Of a DNA stretch of 42,253 bases, positions 26,164-34,853 are shown piece by piece; position 1 is the stretch's first letter; every line of letters begins with the position of its first letter. The notes under the pieces were generated by a model, which was given only the letters and a program-made list of their open reading frames with translations, was not told the DNA's origin and searched no databases. The DNA is from an uncultured Pelagibacteraceae bacterium. Its GTDB lineage: Bacteria; Pseudomonadota; Alphaproteobacteria; Pelagibacterales; Pelagibacteraceae. Location of the stretch: positions 1 to 42,253 of the forward strand of contig CACOFY010000006.1 of the NCBI GenBank assembly GCA_902626575.1, given 5' to 3'. The position numbers and the translations under genes are program-made.

Positions 26164-27288
26164 ATGTTTGAGCAATCTTCATATTCAGAACAATATACAT
26201 TTTTTCAAAAATTAAGATCTTTTGATTTTGTATTAATTTTTTGTGTACTTTGTTTAGGTATAATTAGTAACTTTTCTATGTATTCAACTGATGGTGGCGA
26301 ATTTTTATACCACTCTAAAAGTCATTTTATAAGATTTGTAACTTTTTTTTCCATGATGATATTTCTATCTTTTTTTAATTTGAGATTTTGGCATTCAACA
26401 GCTTATTTATTTTATACAATTACTTTAGGTTTTTTAATTTGGGCTTCAATGTATGGTGTCACTGCATCTGGCTCTCAAAGATGGATAAATTTATATTTTA
26501 TAAACCTTCAACCCTCTGAGCTTATGAAAATTGCGATAATAGTTTGTTTTGCAAGATATTTTCACAGAGAACAAATGTCTAATATTAATAGTTTTAAAAA
26601 TATTATTTTATCAATGGCTATTTTGCTTTTACCAATTCTTCTGGTAGTAAGCCAACCTGATCTTGGTACTTCTATTTTAATTGCTATAAGTGGTGTAATT
26701 GTTTTATGGCTAGCTGGATTTAATATAAAATATTTTATTTATTCTGGATTAACTTTAATTATCTCATTACCTTTTGTAATTTCAATGCTAAAGCCTTATC
26801 AAAAACAAAGGGTGTTAACTTTTTTTAATCCAGATAGAGATCCATTAGGTGCAGGTTATCAAATTATCCAATCAAAGATTGCAGTTGGTTCTGGTGGTCT
26901 TACAGGAAAGGGATTTCTTAAAGGTACCCAAAGTTATCTTGAATTTTTACCTGAAAAACATACAGACTTTATATTCACATTATTTTCAGAAGAACATGGA
27001 TTTATTGGTTCAGTTATATTATTAATTCTGTACGGAATTTTAATATTTAGAATATTAAATATTGGTTCTCATTCTAGAAGCTTTTTTGGAAAACTTTTCT
27101 GTTATGGTTTTGGATCTGCAATTTTTGTTTATGTTGCAGTCAACATGTCTATGGTTTTAGGCTTACTACCTATAGTTGGTTCTCCACTTCCAATTATGTC
27201 TTATGGTGGCTCATCAATGTTAGCAACGATGATTGGTTTAAGTATAGTAATGAGTACCAAAATTCACAGCAAACAAATAATACACTAA
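26164..27288 (+). CDS. rodA: RodA, SEDS peptidoglycan glycosyltransferase
   Basis: This 374-residue membrane polymerase builds glycan strands together with PBP2. About ten transmembrane segments are visible. SEDS marks include SGSQRWINLYFINLQPSELMK (about 97-117), QPDLGTS and the C-terminal GSPLPIMSYGGSSM with the invariant SYGG. The long loop between about 200 and 270 contains FLPEKHTDFIF, with the catalytic-region Asp. It closes the mreBCD-mrdA-rodA cluster. A 55-bp spacer follows with no clear terminator. Confidence 0.95.
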   Translation: MFEQSSYSEQYTFFQKLRSFDFVLIFCVLCLGIISNFSMYSTDGGEFLYHSKSHFIRFVTFFSMMIFLSFFNLRFWHSTAYLFYTITLGFLIWASMYGVTASGSQRWINLYFINLQPSELMKIAIIVCFARYFHREQMSNINSFKNIILSMAILLLPILLVVSQPDLGTSILIAISGVIVLWLAGFNIKYFIYSGLTLIISLPFVISMLKPYQKQRVLTFFNPDRDPLGAGYQIIQSKIAVGSGGLTGKGFLKGTQSYLEFLPEKHTDFIFTLFSEEHGFIGSVILLILYGILIFRILNIGSHSRSFFGKLFCYGFGSAIFVYVAVNMSMVLGLLPIVGSPLPIMSYGGSSMLATMIGLSIVMSTKIHSKQIIH

Positions 27289-27343
27289 TTTTTTGTTTAA
27301 TTTGTCGCTAGAATTTAAACATTAATTTGATGTATTATTTGTC

Positions 27344-28579
27344 ATGAGTAAATTAAGAATAGGTATAATAGGAGCAGGTATTCAAGGTGTTTGCAATGCA
27401 CTTTTTCTTCAAAAAAAAGGTCATGAAGTAATAATTTTTGATAGAAATGAACCTGGTAGTGGCGCATCTTATGGTAATGCTGGTCATTTTTCACCTTATG
27501 CGTCTGTTCCATTAAATAGACCAGACGTTCTTACAGATGTTCCTGCTATGCTATTAAGTTCCACAGGACCTCTTGCCCTGAAATGGAACTACGTTCCAAG
27601 AATGATACCTTGGTTTTTTAAATTTTTAAAAAATTGTTCCAAAAAAAATATGATGCACACAGCAAAATATATGCATCAAATTTTAGACCTAGCCTTACCT
27701 GCATATGATGAATTATTTGAAGAGCTAGATCTAGAAAATTTAGTGATTAAAAATGGAATTATGTATATTTGGAATAATCAAAACATAGAAAGTAGAAATT
27801 TAGAAATTAAAATTAGAGATGAGCTTGGTGTTGATCAACAACTTCTCAATCCAAAAGAAATTCATGATTTAGAGCCCAATATCAAACCAATATATGACGG
27901 TGGGGTATTTTATTCGCATGCAAGACACACCAACAACCCAAAAAGAGTTTTTCAAAAACTTTTTGATTTATTCATTCAGAAAGGTGGAAAATTTCTAAAG
28001 CAAGAAATAAACGAACTTAATTTTGATGATCAAAAACCAATCATAAGATCACAAACACAAAGATTTATTTTTGATAAAGTCGTTATTGCGTGTGGAGCAT
28101 TTTCAAAAAGAATTTCTGATAACTTATATGAAGATATACCACTTGAAACTGAAAGAGGTTATCACATACACTTTAAGGGTTGTGAAAATTTGATATCAAG
28201 ACCTGTTGTATTTTCAAATAGAGGTTTTGGCATGACTCCAATGGAACAAGGTTTAAGAGTAGTTGGAACAGTTGAATTTGGAGGTCTAAAAAATCCACCA
28301 TCAGCAGAAAGAGTGAGAAATTTAATAAACAATGCAAAGTATATGCTAGATGGTTTGCCAGAACATGATGACGAATGGTTAGGATTTAGACCGACGCTTC
28401 CTGATTTTTTACCAGTTATTGGACCATCAAAGAATTATAAAAATGTGTTTTATTCGTTTGGTCATCATCATTTAGGATGGACATTAGGAGCCATTTCTGG
28501 AAAGATTGTATCTAAAATGATTTTAGAAGAAAAAACAAATTTAAGCTTAGAACCTTATAGCTCTTTAAGATTTTCATAA
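27344..28579 (+). CDS. FAD-dependent D-amino-acid dehydrogenase-like oxidoreductase
   Basis: This 411-residue protein belongs to the DAO/DadA family. Seen: the N-terminal FAD-binding motif GIIGAGIQGVCNALFLQKKGHEVIIFDRN (GxGxxG; Glu/Asp at the end of strand 2), then GSGASYGNAGHFSPYASVP typical of DadA-like proteins, and a C-terminal FAD segment (LGFRPTLPDFLPVIGPS ... FGHHHLGWTLGAISGKIV). It would oxidise a D-amino acid or a related amine to the oxo acid, passing electrons to the membrane. Substrate cannot be fixed from sequence. It is followed after 3 bp by a drug/metabolite-type transporter, which may move the substrate or product. Confidence 0.82.
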   Translation: MSKLRIGIIGAGIQGVCNALFLQKKGHEVIIFDRNEPGSGASYGNAGHFSPYASVPLNRPDVLTDVPAMLLSSTGPLALKWNYVPRMIPWFFKFLKNCSKKNMMHTAKYMHQILDLALPAYDELFEELDLENLVIKNGIMYIWNNQNIESRNLEIKIRDELGVDQQLLNPKEIHDLEPNIKPIYDGGVFYSHARHTNNPKRVFQKLFDLFIQKGGKFLKQEINELNFDDQKPIIRSQTQRFIFDKVVIACGAFSKRISDNLYEDIPLETERGYHIHFKGCENLISRPVVFSNRGFGMTPMEQGLRVVGTVEFGGLKNPPSAERVRNLINNAKYMLDGLPEHDDEWLGFRPTLPDFLPVIGPSKNYKNVFYSFGHHHLGWTLGAISGKIVSKMILEEKTNLSLEPYSSLRFS

Positions 28580-28582
28580 TTT

Positions 28583-29482
28583 GTGCGTAATAAAAATGGA
28601 CTTGCATATTTATTATTAATTTTTGCAACTTTATTTTGGTCAGGAAATTTTATAGTTGGTAAAGCCGCAAGTATTTATCAAATACCACCATTCTCATTAA
28701 ATTTTTATCGTTGGCTGTTTGCTGGACTAATACTTTTACCTTTTACTTATAAAGAAATAATTAACAATTTAAATTATATTAAATCAAAAATTAGTCATTT
28801 CATATTATTAGGTTTCACTAGCATTACTATATTTAATTCAATTGTATATTATTCACTTTACCATACCCAGGTAATTAGTGGTGTCTTAATGATTTCAACA
28901 ATACCAGTATGGATAATTTTAATTTCATCTATATTAAAAATTGAAAAAACTAATATTTTTCAATTATCAGGAGTTGCACTTTCTTTAATTGGTGTAATTT
29001 TTATTATTACTAAAGCAGACATTAATTTAATTCGTAATCTTGATTTTAATAGAGGAGATTTGACCATGGTAGTTGCTATGCTTGCTTGGGCAATCTACTC
29101 GTCTTTTTTGAAGAAAGATAAAATTAAAATATCTCAAATTGCTTTACTTGAGGTAGTAATTATATCTGGTTTGCTTTTTTTAATACCAATATTTATTATT
29201 GAAATGTCTTTGGGAAATAATATTCAATTCAATAAACCCTTTTTGCTAACTTTAGCATACGTTGTATTATTTCCGGGACTAGCTTCATTTTTCTTTTGGA
29301 TTAAAGGAATTGGAATAATTGGTGCAAATAGAGCTGGAATATTTTTACACTTAATGCCAATATTTGGTGCGATAATGGCTATGTTAATATTTGATGAAAA
29401 ATTTATGTTTTATCATATTTTAGGTGCGATATTTATTATAATAGGAATTTCATTATCAAATAAAAAAACTAAACTAAATTAA
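28583..29482 (+). CDS. EamA-family (DMT) transporter
   Basis: This 299-residue protein has ten predicted membrane helices in two repeats of five, with the EamA pattern LFWSGNFIVGKAA near residue 17 and PLFKxx-type loops between repeats. The start is GTG at 28583, 3 bp after the preceding oxidoreductase stop; no upstream ATG fits. The family exports or imports amino acids and other metabolites; the partner gene suggests an amino-acid-related substrate. msrB follows after 1 bp. Confidence 0.85.
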   Translation: MRNKNGLAYLLLIFATLFWSGNFIVGKAASIYQIPPFSLNFYRWLFAGLILLPFTYKEIINNLNYIKSKISHFILLGFTSITIFNSIVYYSLYHTQVISGVLMISTIPVWIILISSILKIEKTNIFQLSGVALSLIGVIFIITKADINLIRNLDFNRGDLTMVVAMLAWAIYSSFLKKDKIKISQIALLEVVIISGLLFLIPIFIIEMSLGNNIQFNKPFLLTLAYVVLFPGLASFFFWIKGIGIIGANRAGIFLHLMPIFGAIMAMLIFDEKFMFYHILGAIFIIIGISLSNKKTKLN

Positions 29483-29483
29483 G

Positions 29484-29858
29484 ATGGTAAAAAAAATTAA
29501 TTCTAAATTATCTTCAGATCAAAAACTTGTCTTGTTTGAAGAAGCCACCGAGCCTCCTGGATCAAGTGAATTAAATTTTGAAAAAAGAGATGGTTCATAT
29601 CATTGTGCAAATTGTGATATAAAACTTTTTGAGTCCTCAAAAAAATATGAGAGTGGTTCTGGTTGGCCGTCATTTTTTGAGTCTTTACCCGATGTATTTG
29701 AAACTAAAACTGATCATCTAATTGGTTATGCAAGGACTGAGTATCACTGTAAAAATTGCGGAGGCCATCATGGGCATATTTTTGATGATGGGCCAAAGCC
29801 AACTGGAAAAAGATACTGTAATAATGGAGTTTGTTTAGTTTTTAAGGAAAAAAAATAA
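29484..29858 (+). CDS. msrB: Peptide methionine-R-sulfoxide reductase MsrB
   Basis: This 124-residue enzyme repairs oxidised methionine (R isomer) in proteins. Seen: two zinc CxxC pairs (CANC and CKNC), GSGWPSFFESLP, the EYHCKNCGGHHGHIFDDGP block and the catalytic Cys in GKRYCNNG near the C-terminus. No signal peptide, so cytosolic. Tightly packed between the EamA gene (1 bp) and a small membrane protein gene (1 bp). Confidence 0.95.
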   Translation: MVKKINSKLSSDQKLVLFEEATEPPGSSELNFEKRDGSYHCANCDIKLFESSKKYESGSGWPSFFESLPDVFETKTDHLIGYARTEYHCKNCGGHHGHIFDDGPKPTGKRYCNNGVCLVFKEKK

Positions 29859-29859
29859 A

Positions 29860-30201
29860 ATGATTTTAAAGTATTTGAGTTTTTTAATTGGTTTAACGTG
29901 GTCTTACTCTTTAATAAAAACACAGTCTATATTTAGTAAAAAAGCCGGTCTTATTTTTAAATTATTTATAACAAAAGTTTCATGGCTGACTTTTATTGCT
30001 GCTGTTTACTTTGGATATAAAAACTTCTCTTTTCAGTTTACTATTATCGGAATTATTTTTGCAATCATTTTAGTACATTTGGGTTTTATATTTTCGGGTA
30101 AATTCTTAAAATCAAAATTTACAGAAAAGCAATTGAATCTTACAAAAAGTTTTTTTGAATACTCTTTAATTATTTGGATTTTATATTATTTTATTTATTA
30201 A
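29860..30201 (+). CDS. Small hydrophobic membrane protein, unknown
   Basis: This 113-residue protein has about four hydrophobic stretches (residues 3-18, 34-50, 57-75 and 96-113), with basic loops between (KSKFTEKQLNLTKS). Rich in Phe and Ile. I do not recognise a family. It starts 1 bp after msrB, so it is likely in that operon, and it ends the transcription unit before the pilus cluster. Confidence 0.65.
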   Translation: MILKYLSFLIGLTWSYSLIKTQSIFSKKAGLIFKLFITKVSWLTFIAAVYFGYKNFSFQFTIIGIIFAIILVHLGFIFSGKFLKSKFTEKQLNLTKSFFEYSLIIWILYYFIY

Positions 30202-30274
30202 ATAATTGCTTATTTTGGTCGCTTAGGCCCAAGAAAATATTGTTTTTTTTCACATTTATATATACAAATTTAAT

Positions 30275-31288
30275 ATGTTTGAAAAATTAGAGGAACTTGC
30301 AAAAAATAACAAAAAAATATCTGATTTTCATATTAGATCAGGCTCTCCTTTAGCATACAGGCAAACTGGAGAAATTATCATGGTTAAAGATGTTTTGGTA
30401 AAACCACAAGATCTTATAGATTTAATGACTACGAATTGTAATGAGCATGAGACAAAAAAATTCCAAGATACACACGAGCTAGACTCTGCAGTTAATATTA
30501 GTGGACTAAGATTTAGAGCTAATTTTTATAAAACATTAAATGGACCAGCTGCAGTTCTTAGAAGAGTAGAAAGCAAAATACCAGAGATGGGACAGTTTGA
30601 TTTACCAGATGCACTTTATGACATAATTGATATGCATAAGGGTTTAGTTTTAGTCACTGGACCAACAGGTTCTGGAAAATCAACTACACTTGCAGCTATA
30701 GTTAATGAAATAAATAAAACAAGAACTGCAAATATTATAACTGTAGAAGACCCAGTAGAATTTATTCATACAGATTCAAAAAGTATCGTTTCACATCGAG
30801 AAGTTGGAAAGCAAACACAAACTTTTGCAAGTGCACTAAAAGCAGCCCTACGAGAAGACCCTGATGTGATTTTAGTTGGAGAGATGAGGGATTTGGAAAC
30901 AGTAAGTCTTGCACTTACAGCTGCTGAAACTGGACACTTGGTTTTTGGAACACTGCACACGAGTGGAGCACCAAATACAATAAATAGAATCATAGACGTT
31001 TTCCCACCGGAACAACAAGCTCAGATACGGGCACAACTTTCAACATCTTTAAAGATGGTTGTAACACAAAGACTTTTAAAAACAAAAGATGGCCAAGGTC
31101 GTGTAGGTGCTTTTGAAATTATGAAATGTACTGCTCCGATTCAAAACTTAATTAGAGAAGCAAAAATTCATCAAATCCCAAGCATCATGCAGACCGCAGT
31201 AAAAGATGGAATGATCACAATGTCAAAATCATTAGAAAATCTTGTTACAGCTGGAAAGATTGATGCAAATGCAGGAAAAGAAAATTAA
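30275..31288 (+). CDS. pilT: Type IV pilus retraction ATPase PilT
   Basis: This 337-residue hexameric ATPase disassembles pili, powering twitching or DNA uptake. Seen: Walker A GPTGSGKST (129-137), Asp box VEDPVEF, Walker B DVILVGEMRD, His box GHLVFGTLHT, and near the C-terminus APIQNLIREAKIHQIPS, a variant of the AIRNLIRE signature that sets PilT and PilU apart from PilB. The start ATG follows a 73-bp spacer with no Shine-Dalgarno; a TATATA at about 30259 could be its -10. The gene overlaps the next pilin-like gene by up to 26 bp. Confidence 0.94.
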   Translation: MFEKLEELAKNNKKISDFHIRSGSPLAYRQTGEIIMVKDVLVKPQDLIDLMTTNCNEHETKKFQDTHELDSAVNISGLRFRANFYKTLNGPAAVLRRVESKIPEMGQFDLPDALYDIIDMHKGLVLVTGPTGSGKSTTLAAIVNEINKTRTANIITVEDPVEFIHTDSKSIVSHREVGKQTQTFASALKAALREDPDVILVGEMRDLETVSLALTAAETGHLVFGTLHTSGAPNTINRIIDVFPPEQQAQIRAQLSTSLKMVVTQRLLKTKDGQGRVGAFEIMKCTAPIQNLIREAKIHQIPSIMQTAVKDGMITMSKSLENLVTAGKIDANAGKEN

Positions 31289-31994
31289 AGGTTTCGCTTT
31301 ATTAGAGCTCATCGTAGTTATAGCAATTATTGGTGCAATGTCTGCTGCTGCTTTTAAACCATTCCTAAAGTGGAGAACTGAACGAATGGTTAGAGCTCAA
31401 GCAACAGAGACAGCTTCCCTAATGAGAAATATTTTTTCACAAGTTCAAAGAGGACAATATAGTTTTGTACAATTTAGTGTTTATAGAGATACTGATAACG
31501 AAGAAATAGTTGTTGAGACAAATGGTTTAGGGCAAAATAAGTTTATTAACCTTGTAAGAGATAAGTGGGACGGAACGACTGAAAAACCTTTTCACAGATT
31601 TGAGCAGAGATGCTCAATGGACATTGACTGGGATCATGAAGGAGCATCAAGCGATGAATTGACTGTGAAACAAATTAGACTTGATGAAACTAAAGTCTTA
31701 ATAGGAATGCTAGATAATAATGATAATCCTATGACTATACCAAATGACGGCGGTAATATTTGTTTTTCAAAAGATGGAACTTTTTATAGTGCAAGTGGTA
31801 TGTTTTTAATGAACGAGGGATCAGATTTTTTAGCCAATGAAAATTTATTTATTTGTCAAAGGAAAACAGATGAAGATAATCATTGTGAATTAAATAATAC
31901 CGGCCCCACTCAGAGTAATTTTTTTCGTATAGAATGGAGTAGATTTGGTAGTATTAATTTATATAAATGGGCAAACGATTGGGTGACTCAATGA
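31263..31994 (+). CDS. Prepilin-like protein, FimT/GspH type
   Basis: About 243 residues. It has a class III signal: basic leader, then KIKG/FALLE with cleavage after Gly10 and Glu at mature position 5, and a hydrophobic helix to about residue 28. The large C-terminal domain (about 210 residues) has four cysteines and an acidic character. Likely a minor pilin that primes or caps the pilus. The start is set at ATG 31263 (31269 also possible); the longer reading from 31242 would run into pilT and lengthen the leader. Processing needs PilD, encoded at 39799-40569. Confidence 0.82.
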   Translation: MQMQEKKIKGFALLELIVVIAIIGAMSAAAFKPFLKWRTERMVRAQATETASLMRNIFSQVQRGQYSFVQFSVYRDTDNEEIVVETNGLGQNKFINLVRDKWDGTTEKPFHRFEQRCSMDIDWDHEGASSDELTVKQIRLDETKVLIGMLDNNDNPMTIPNDGGNICFSKDGTFYSASGMFLMNEGSDFLANENLFICQRKTDEDNHCELNNTGPTQSNFFRIEWSRFGSINLYKWANDWVTQ

Positions 31995-32671
31995 GAAATT
32001 TTTCTAAAGATAAACTTATCAAGGGTATTAGTTTAGTCGAGGCTTTAGTTTCAACTGCAATAGTTGCAATAGGTTTTCTTGCAGTGTTTCAATTAGTAAA
32101 TTATTCAGTTAACTCAATTGGAGTATCAGGTGAGCGAACAAAAATAAATTATATTACAAGTATGATCGCAGAGGATATGATTGGCTCAAGAGATGAGACG
32201 ACAAATACTAATCCAAATTCCAAACAATGTTTGATTAATGATTATGGTGTACCGACAGCTTTGGATGGCGGTGTATGCCCGGATAATATAAAAAAATTCG
32301 CACAGCATATTAATCAAAGCCCAATAGGATATGATTCATGTAGTGGAAAAGGAGGTCCTATTTTCTCAAAAGAAAGTATGACAAGTATTTACAAAAATGC
32401 ATTAACAGAAGGTGCTCCAGAAAATAAGTTAAATAGGTGGGGAGTTATTTTAGGTGAAGATCGTTATTTAAAATGTAGAGATAACCCAGATGGTGTAGGT
32501 GATAGAAAAACTATTAATGTTTATAAAATTTGCACAGGTACAGGATGTCTTCCAGGGAGTTGGGATATGATTTTTGACGAAATTTATATTGGTAGAGTTG
32601 AAATTAATACTAATGCAGGCAATAAAAGAAGAACGTTATACTTTCAAGCAGATTATATTTTTAAGGAATGA
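31991..32671 (+). CDS. pilV: Minor pilin, PilV type
   Basis: About 226 residues, starting at ATG 31991 within an ATGA overlap with the previous stop; the upstream in-frame Met at 31967 would give an over-long leader. Prepilin site LIKG/ISLVE (Glu at +5), followed by ALVSTAIVAIGFLAVFQLV, the pattern of PilV/GspI-like minor pilins. The soluble domain has eight cysteines (such as CGTGTGC-like CTGTGCLPGSW), suggesting disulfides in the pilus tip complex. Confidence 0.8.
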   Translation: MRNFSKDKLIKGISLVEALVSTAIVAIGFLAVFQLVNYSVNSIGVSGERTKINYITSMIAEDMIGSRDETTNTNPNSKQCLINDYGVPTALDGGVCPDNIKKFAQHINQSPIGYDSCSGKGGPIFSKESMTSIYKNALTEGAPENKLNRWGVILGEDRYLKCRDNPDGVGDRKTINVYKICTGTGCLPGSWDMIFDEIYIGRVEINTNAGNKRRTLYFQADYIFKE

Positions 32672-33618
32672 TGAAAAAAAAATTAACAAAGATATCAGGT
32701 GTAACATTAATTGAGTTATTAGTAGGAGTTGCAGTAACTGCTATAATGATGGGAGCAATGTTTGCATCTTATACTGCAGTTAATAGCAGCTATAAACAAG
32801 TAACTGATAAAGCTAGAATTAGTAGTTCGAGCAGAGACATAGTTGGAATGATGATGAGAGATATAAGATTAGCAGGATACAAATATTATTATGGTAGGAA
32901 TGATGAAGGAATTCCGCCATCAGATAATCTTACTCATATCTCAGGGCTAGAGCAGGGTAGAGGAATAATAGATACCCATGATCCAATAATAGTCTTTAGA
33001 AATACTCTTGGTTATTATCCTGCAGATTTTGCTGTGGATCCAGATAGCGATCTTCCAATTCCACAAAAAAATCGATCTACAGATACTTGTTGCGATAGCA
33101 TATCTATTGTCTATGGTGATTTTGATAAAAATGATCCAATTCAAAAATATAAAAGATATAAAATTACATATTTTGCATTACCGATAAACAATGAAGATGG
33201 AAATTCTGATAATGATTTTTATGGGGTTTATAAAACTAAGGAAAGCTGGATTGAAAACGATGAGAATACATTTGGTAATTGGACAAGTAAATGTACTGAG
33301 TGTTACACAAATCAACTTGTCAGATCACATTTAGTTGATATGGAATTTTTATTATTTGATGGCAATGGACATCATTTGTGGAAAAATGGAGATTATCCTC
33401 TACCAAATAATGCTCATAGATCCGATCTTTATAATATTAAACAAGTGGACATGTCATTAATGTTTAGATCAAATAAAGAATTTTATAAAAATAAACCAAA
33501 ACAAAAGCAATTTTTAAAAACATTAAGTAATGACAGATACTCAGGGTTAGGTGTTGATGATAGATATTTAAGAGACAATGTAGTTGTAAGTATTGCTACA
33601 AGAAATATAGGAAGATGA
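32668..33618 (+). CDS. pilW: Minor pilin, PilW type
   Basis: 316 residues. Prepilin site KISG/VTLIE with Glu at +5 and the helix LLVGVAVTAIMMGAMFASY, then the PilW-like segment DIVGMMMRDIRLAGYKYYYG. The domain contains CC and CTEC cysteine motifs. AAGGA just upstream and an ATGA overlap couple it to pilV. PilW is normally part of the tip-initiation complex with PilV, PilX and PilY1, all found here. Confidence 0.82.
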   Translation: MMKKKLTKISGVTLIELLVGVAVTAIMMGAMFASYTAVNSSYKQVTDKARISSSSRDIVGMMMRDIRLAGYKYYYGRNDEGIPPSDNLTHISGLEQGRGIIDTHDPIIVFRNTLGYYPADFAVDPDSDLPIPQKNRSTDTCCDSISIVYGDFDKNDPIQKYKRYKITYFALPINNEDGNSDNDFYGVYKTKESWIENDENTFGNWTSKCTECYTNQLVRSHLVDMEFLLFDGNGHHLWKNGDYPLPNNAHRSDLYNIKQVDMSLMFRSNKEFYKNKPKQKQFLKTLSNDRYSGLGVDDRYLRDNVVVSIATRNIGR

Positions 33619-34295
33619 AAAATAAAAATAAAAATAAAAATATAAAAGGATTTACACTAATTTTATCGTTAGTTCTTTTAATAGCTATGTCATTAATGGG
33701 TGGAACTCTAGTTGTGTTATCTTCGAGTGATCACCGAGATAATAATACTGATGATTTATATCAGCAAGCTTTTTACGTTGCTGAAACTGGATTATTAGAG
33801 GCTGAAAAATACTTGTTAAATAAGTTTATGGGAAAACCGAGAAGAGTAAAAACTGCTGGAGCAGTATCTCGAGAAGATGACGAGTTATCGAAAAATATAC
33901 CTCCAGCAAATTCCTTTACGATCCCTGCTGCTGATAGAACCCCGTGCTACAAAAGTTTTAAAAACATCATAAATTTAGAAAATGTAGTTACACATTATAC
34001 TGAGGGCTCATTTTATCAAATCGTGGAACCAATAGTTGCATCTGTTTATACAACTGCATCTGGAAGAGAGGCAAAGTATAGAGATGGAGAGATTAGCTTT
34101 TTACGAAAATTTACTTATGAATACTTTATGGTCAATGTTGGCCCAGCGGACTCCTTTGAGACTGGAAATAGTGTTCAAGCGTCAGCTACCGATGTTGTTA
34201 ATAAAGGAACTGCTTTTAGGGTTTATTCCTGCGGTATTTTTGATGAAGATAAAATTATAATCCCTCTTGAAAGTATGGTAGTTTTACCGGAATAA
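33615..34295 (+). CDS. pilX: Pilus assembly protein, PilX type
   Basis: 226 residues. N-terminal leader (Lys/Asn repeat) ending IKG, then FTLILSLVLLIAMSLMGG. The mature +5 position is Leu rather than Glu, as is usual for PilX/GspK-like pilins that sit at the tip. AFYVAETGLLEAEKYL (about 56-71) is the PilX mark. Overlaps pilW by 4 bp. The AAATAAAAATAAA start region encodes alternating Lys-Asn codons and is a slippage-prone low-complexity tract. Confidence 0.8.
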   Translation: MKNKNKNKNIKGFTLILSLVLLIAMSLMGGTLVVLSSSDHRDNNTDDLYQQAFYVAETGLLEAEKYLLNKFMGKPRRVKTAGAVSREDDELSKNIPPANSFTIPAADRTPCYKSFKNIINLENVVTHYTEGSFYQIVEPIVASVYTTASGREAKYRDGEISFLRKFTYEYFMVNVGPADSFETGNSVQASATDVVNKGTAFRVYSCGIFDEDKIIIPLESMVVLPE

Positions 34296-34298
34296 AAA

Positions 34299-34853
34299 AT
34301 GAAAAGAAAAACTTTTACTTTATTTTTTATAATTTCTTTATTTAGCTCACAAATATCATGGGCATGTGATTTACTAGGAATTGAAATAGGTTCGGATAAA
34401 TCAACAATTGAAAATATTTTTGGAACAATTGAGGATGAACAGTCCCAAATAGAAGGAGTCCTTGGAACAACTAGAGGAAGTGGTTCTAGTGGTCTCGGGG
34501 GAGATGTCTCAGTTTATGTTACTGAAAAAAATGCTTTCTGTGAAGATATAGATTTTGGTGAAGTTTTAATTAAAGGATATGTAGTAAACAACAAAGTTGG
34601 TGCTGTAGAAATCGAATTGCAAAATGGTCAAAACAATGATCAAAGTGCAAAGGGTTTGCTCAATAAATATGTTCAATCAAGTTTTGGATCAGTAAATACT
34701 GAAGATAAATCTTGGCCAGGGTACAAGTTTTGGAATTTCGGAAATAAACAAATTTATTATTATAAGATTAAAAATATTGATAAAGAAATTATAGAGGGTG
34801 TTGCTGTAACTTCACCAGATTATTTTGAAGTATTGCTTGAACAGGAAGAATAA
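34299..34853 (+). CDS. Secreted protein of unknown function in pilus operon
   Basis: 184 residues with a signal peptide (hydrophobic 6-18, cleavage likely at SWA/C near residue 22). The mature part has two cysteines (about 23 and 72), a Gly/Ser-rich loop (TRGSGSSGLGGD) and a C-terminal domain with EVELQNGQ-like strands and SWPGYKFWNFGNKQIYYYK. I do not recognise a family. It starts 3 bp after pilX and overlaps pilY1 by one base, so it is translated as part of the tip-complex operon and may be a chaperone or a further tip component. Confidence 0.65.
   Translation: MKRKTFTLFFIISLFSSQISWACDLLGIEIGSDKSTIENIFGTIEDEQSQIEGVLGTTRGSGSSGLGGDVSVYVTEKNAFCEDIDFGEVLIKGYVVNNKVGAVEIELQNGQNNDQSAKGLLNKYVQSSFGSVNTEDKSWPGYKFWNFGNKQIYYYKIKNIDKEIIEGVAVTSPDYFEVLLEQEE

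Noticed and set aside
33615..33660. Phase-variable repeat at the start of pilX
   Set aside because: The AAATAA-like tract is short and imperfect and encodes an acceptable Lys-Asn leader; slippage is possible but unsupported.
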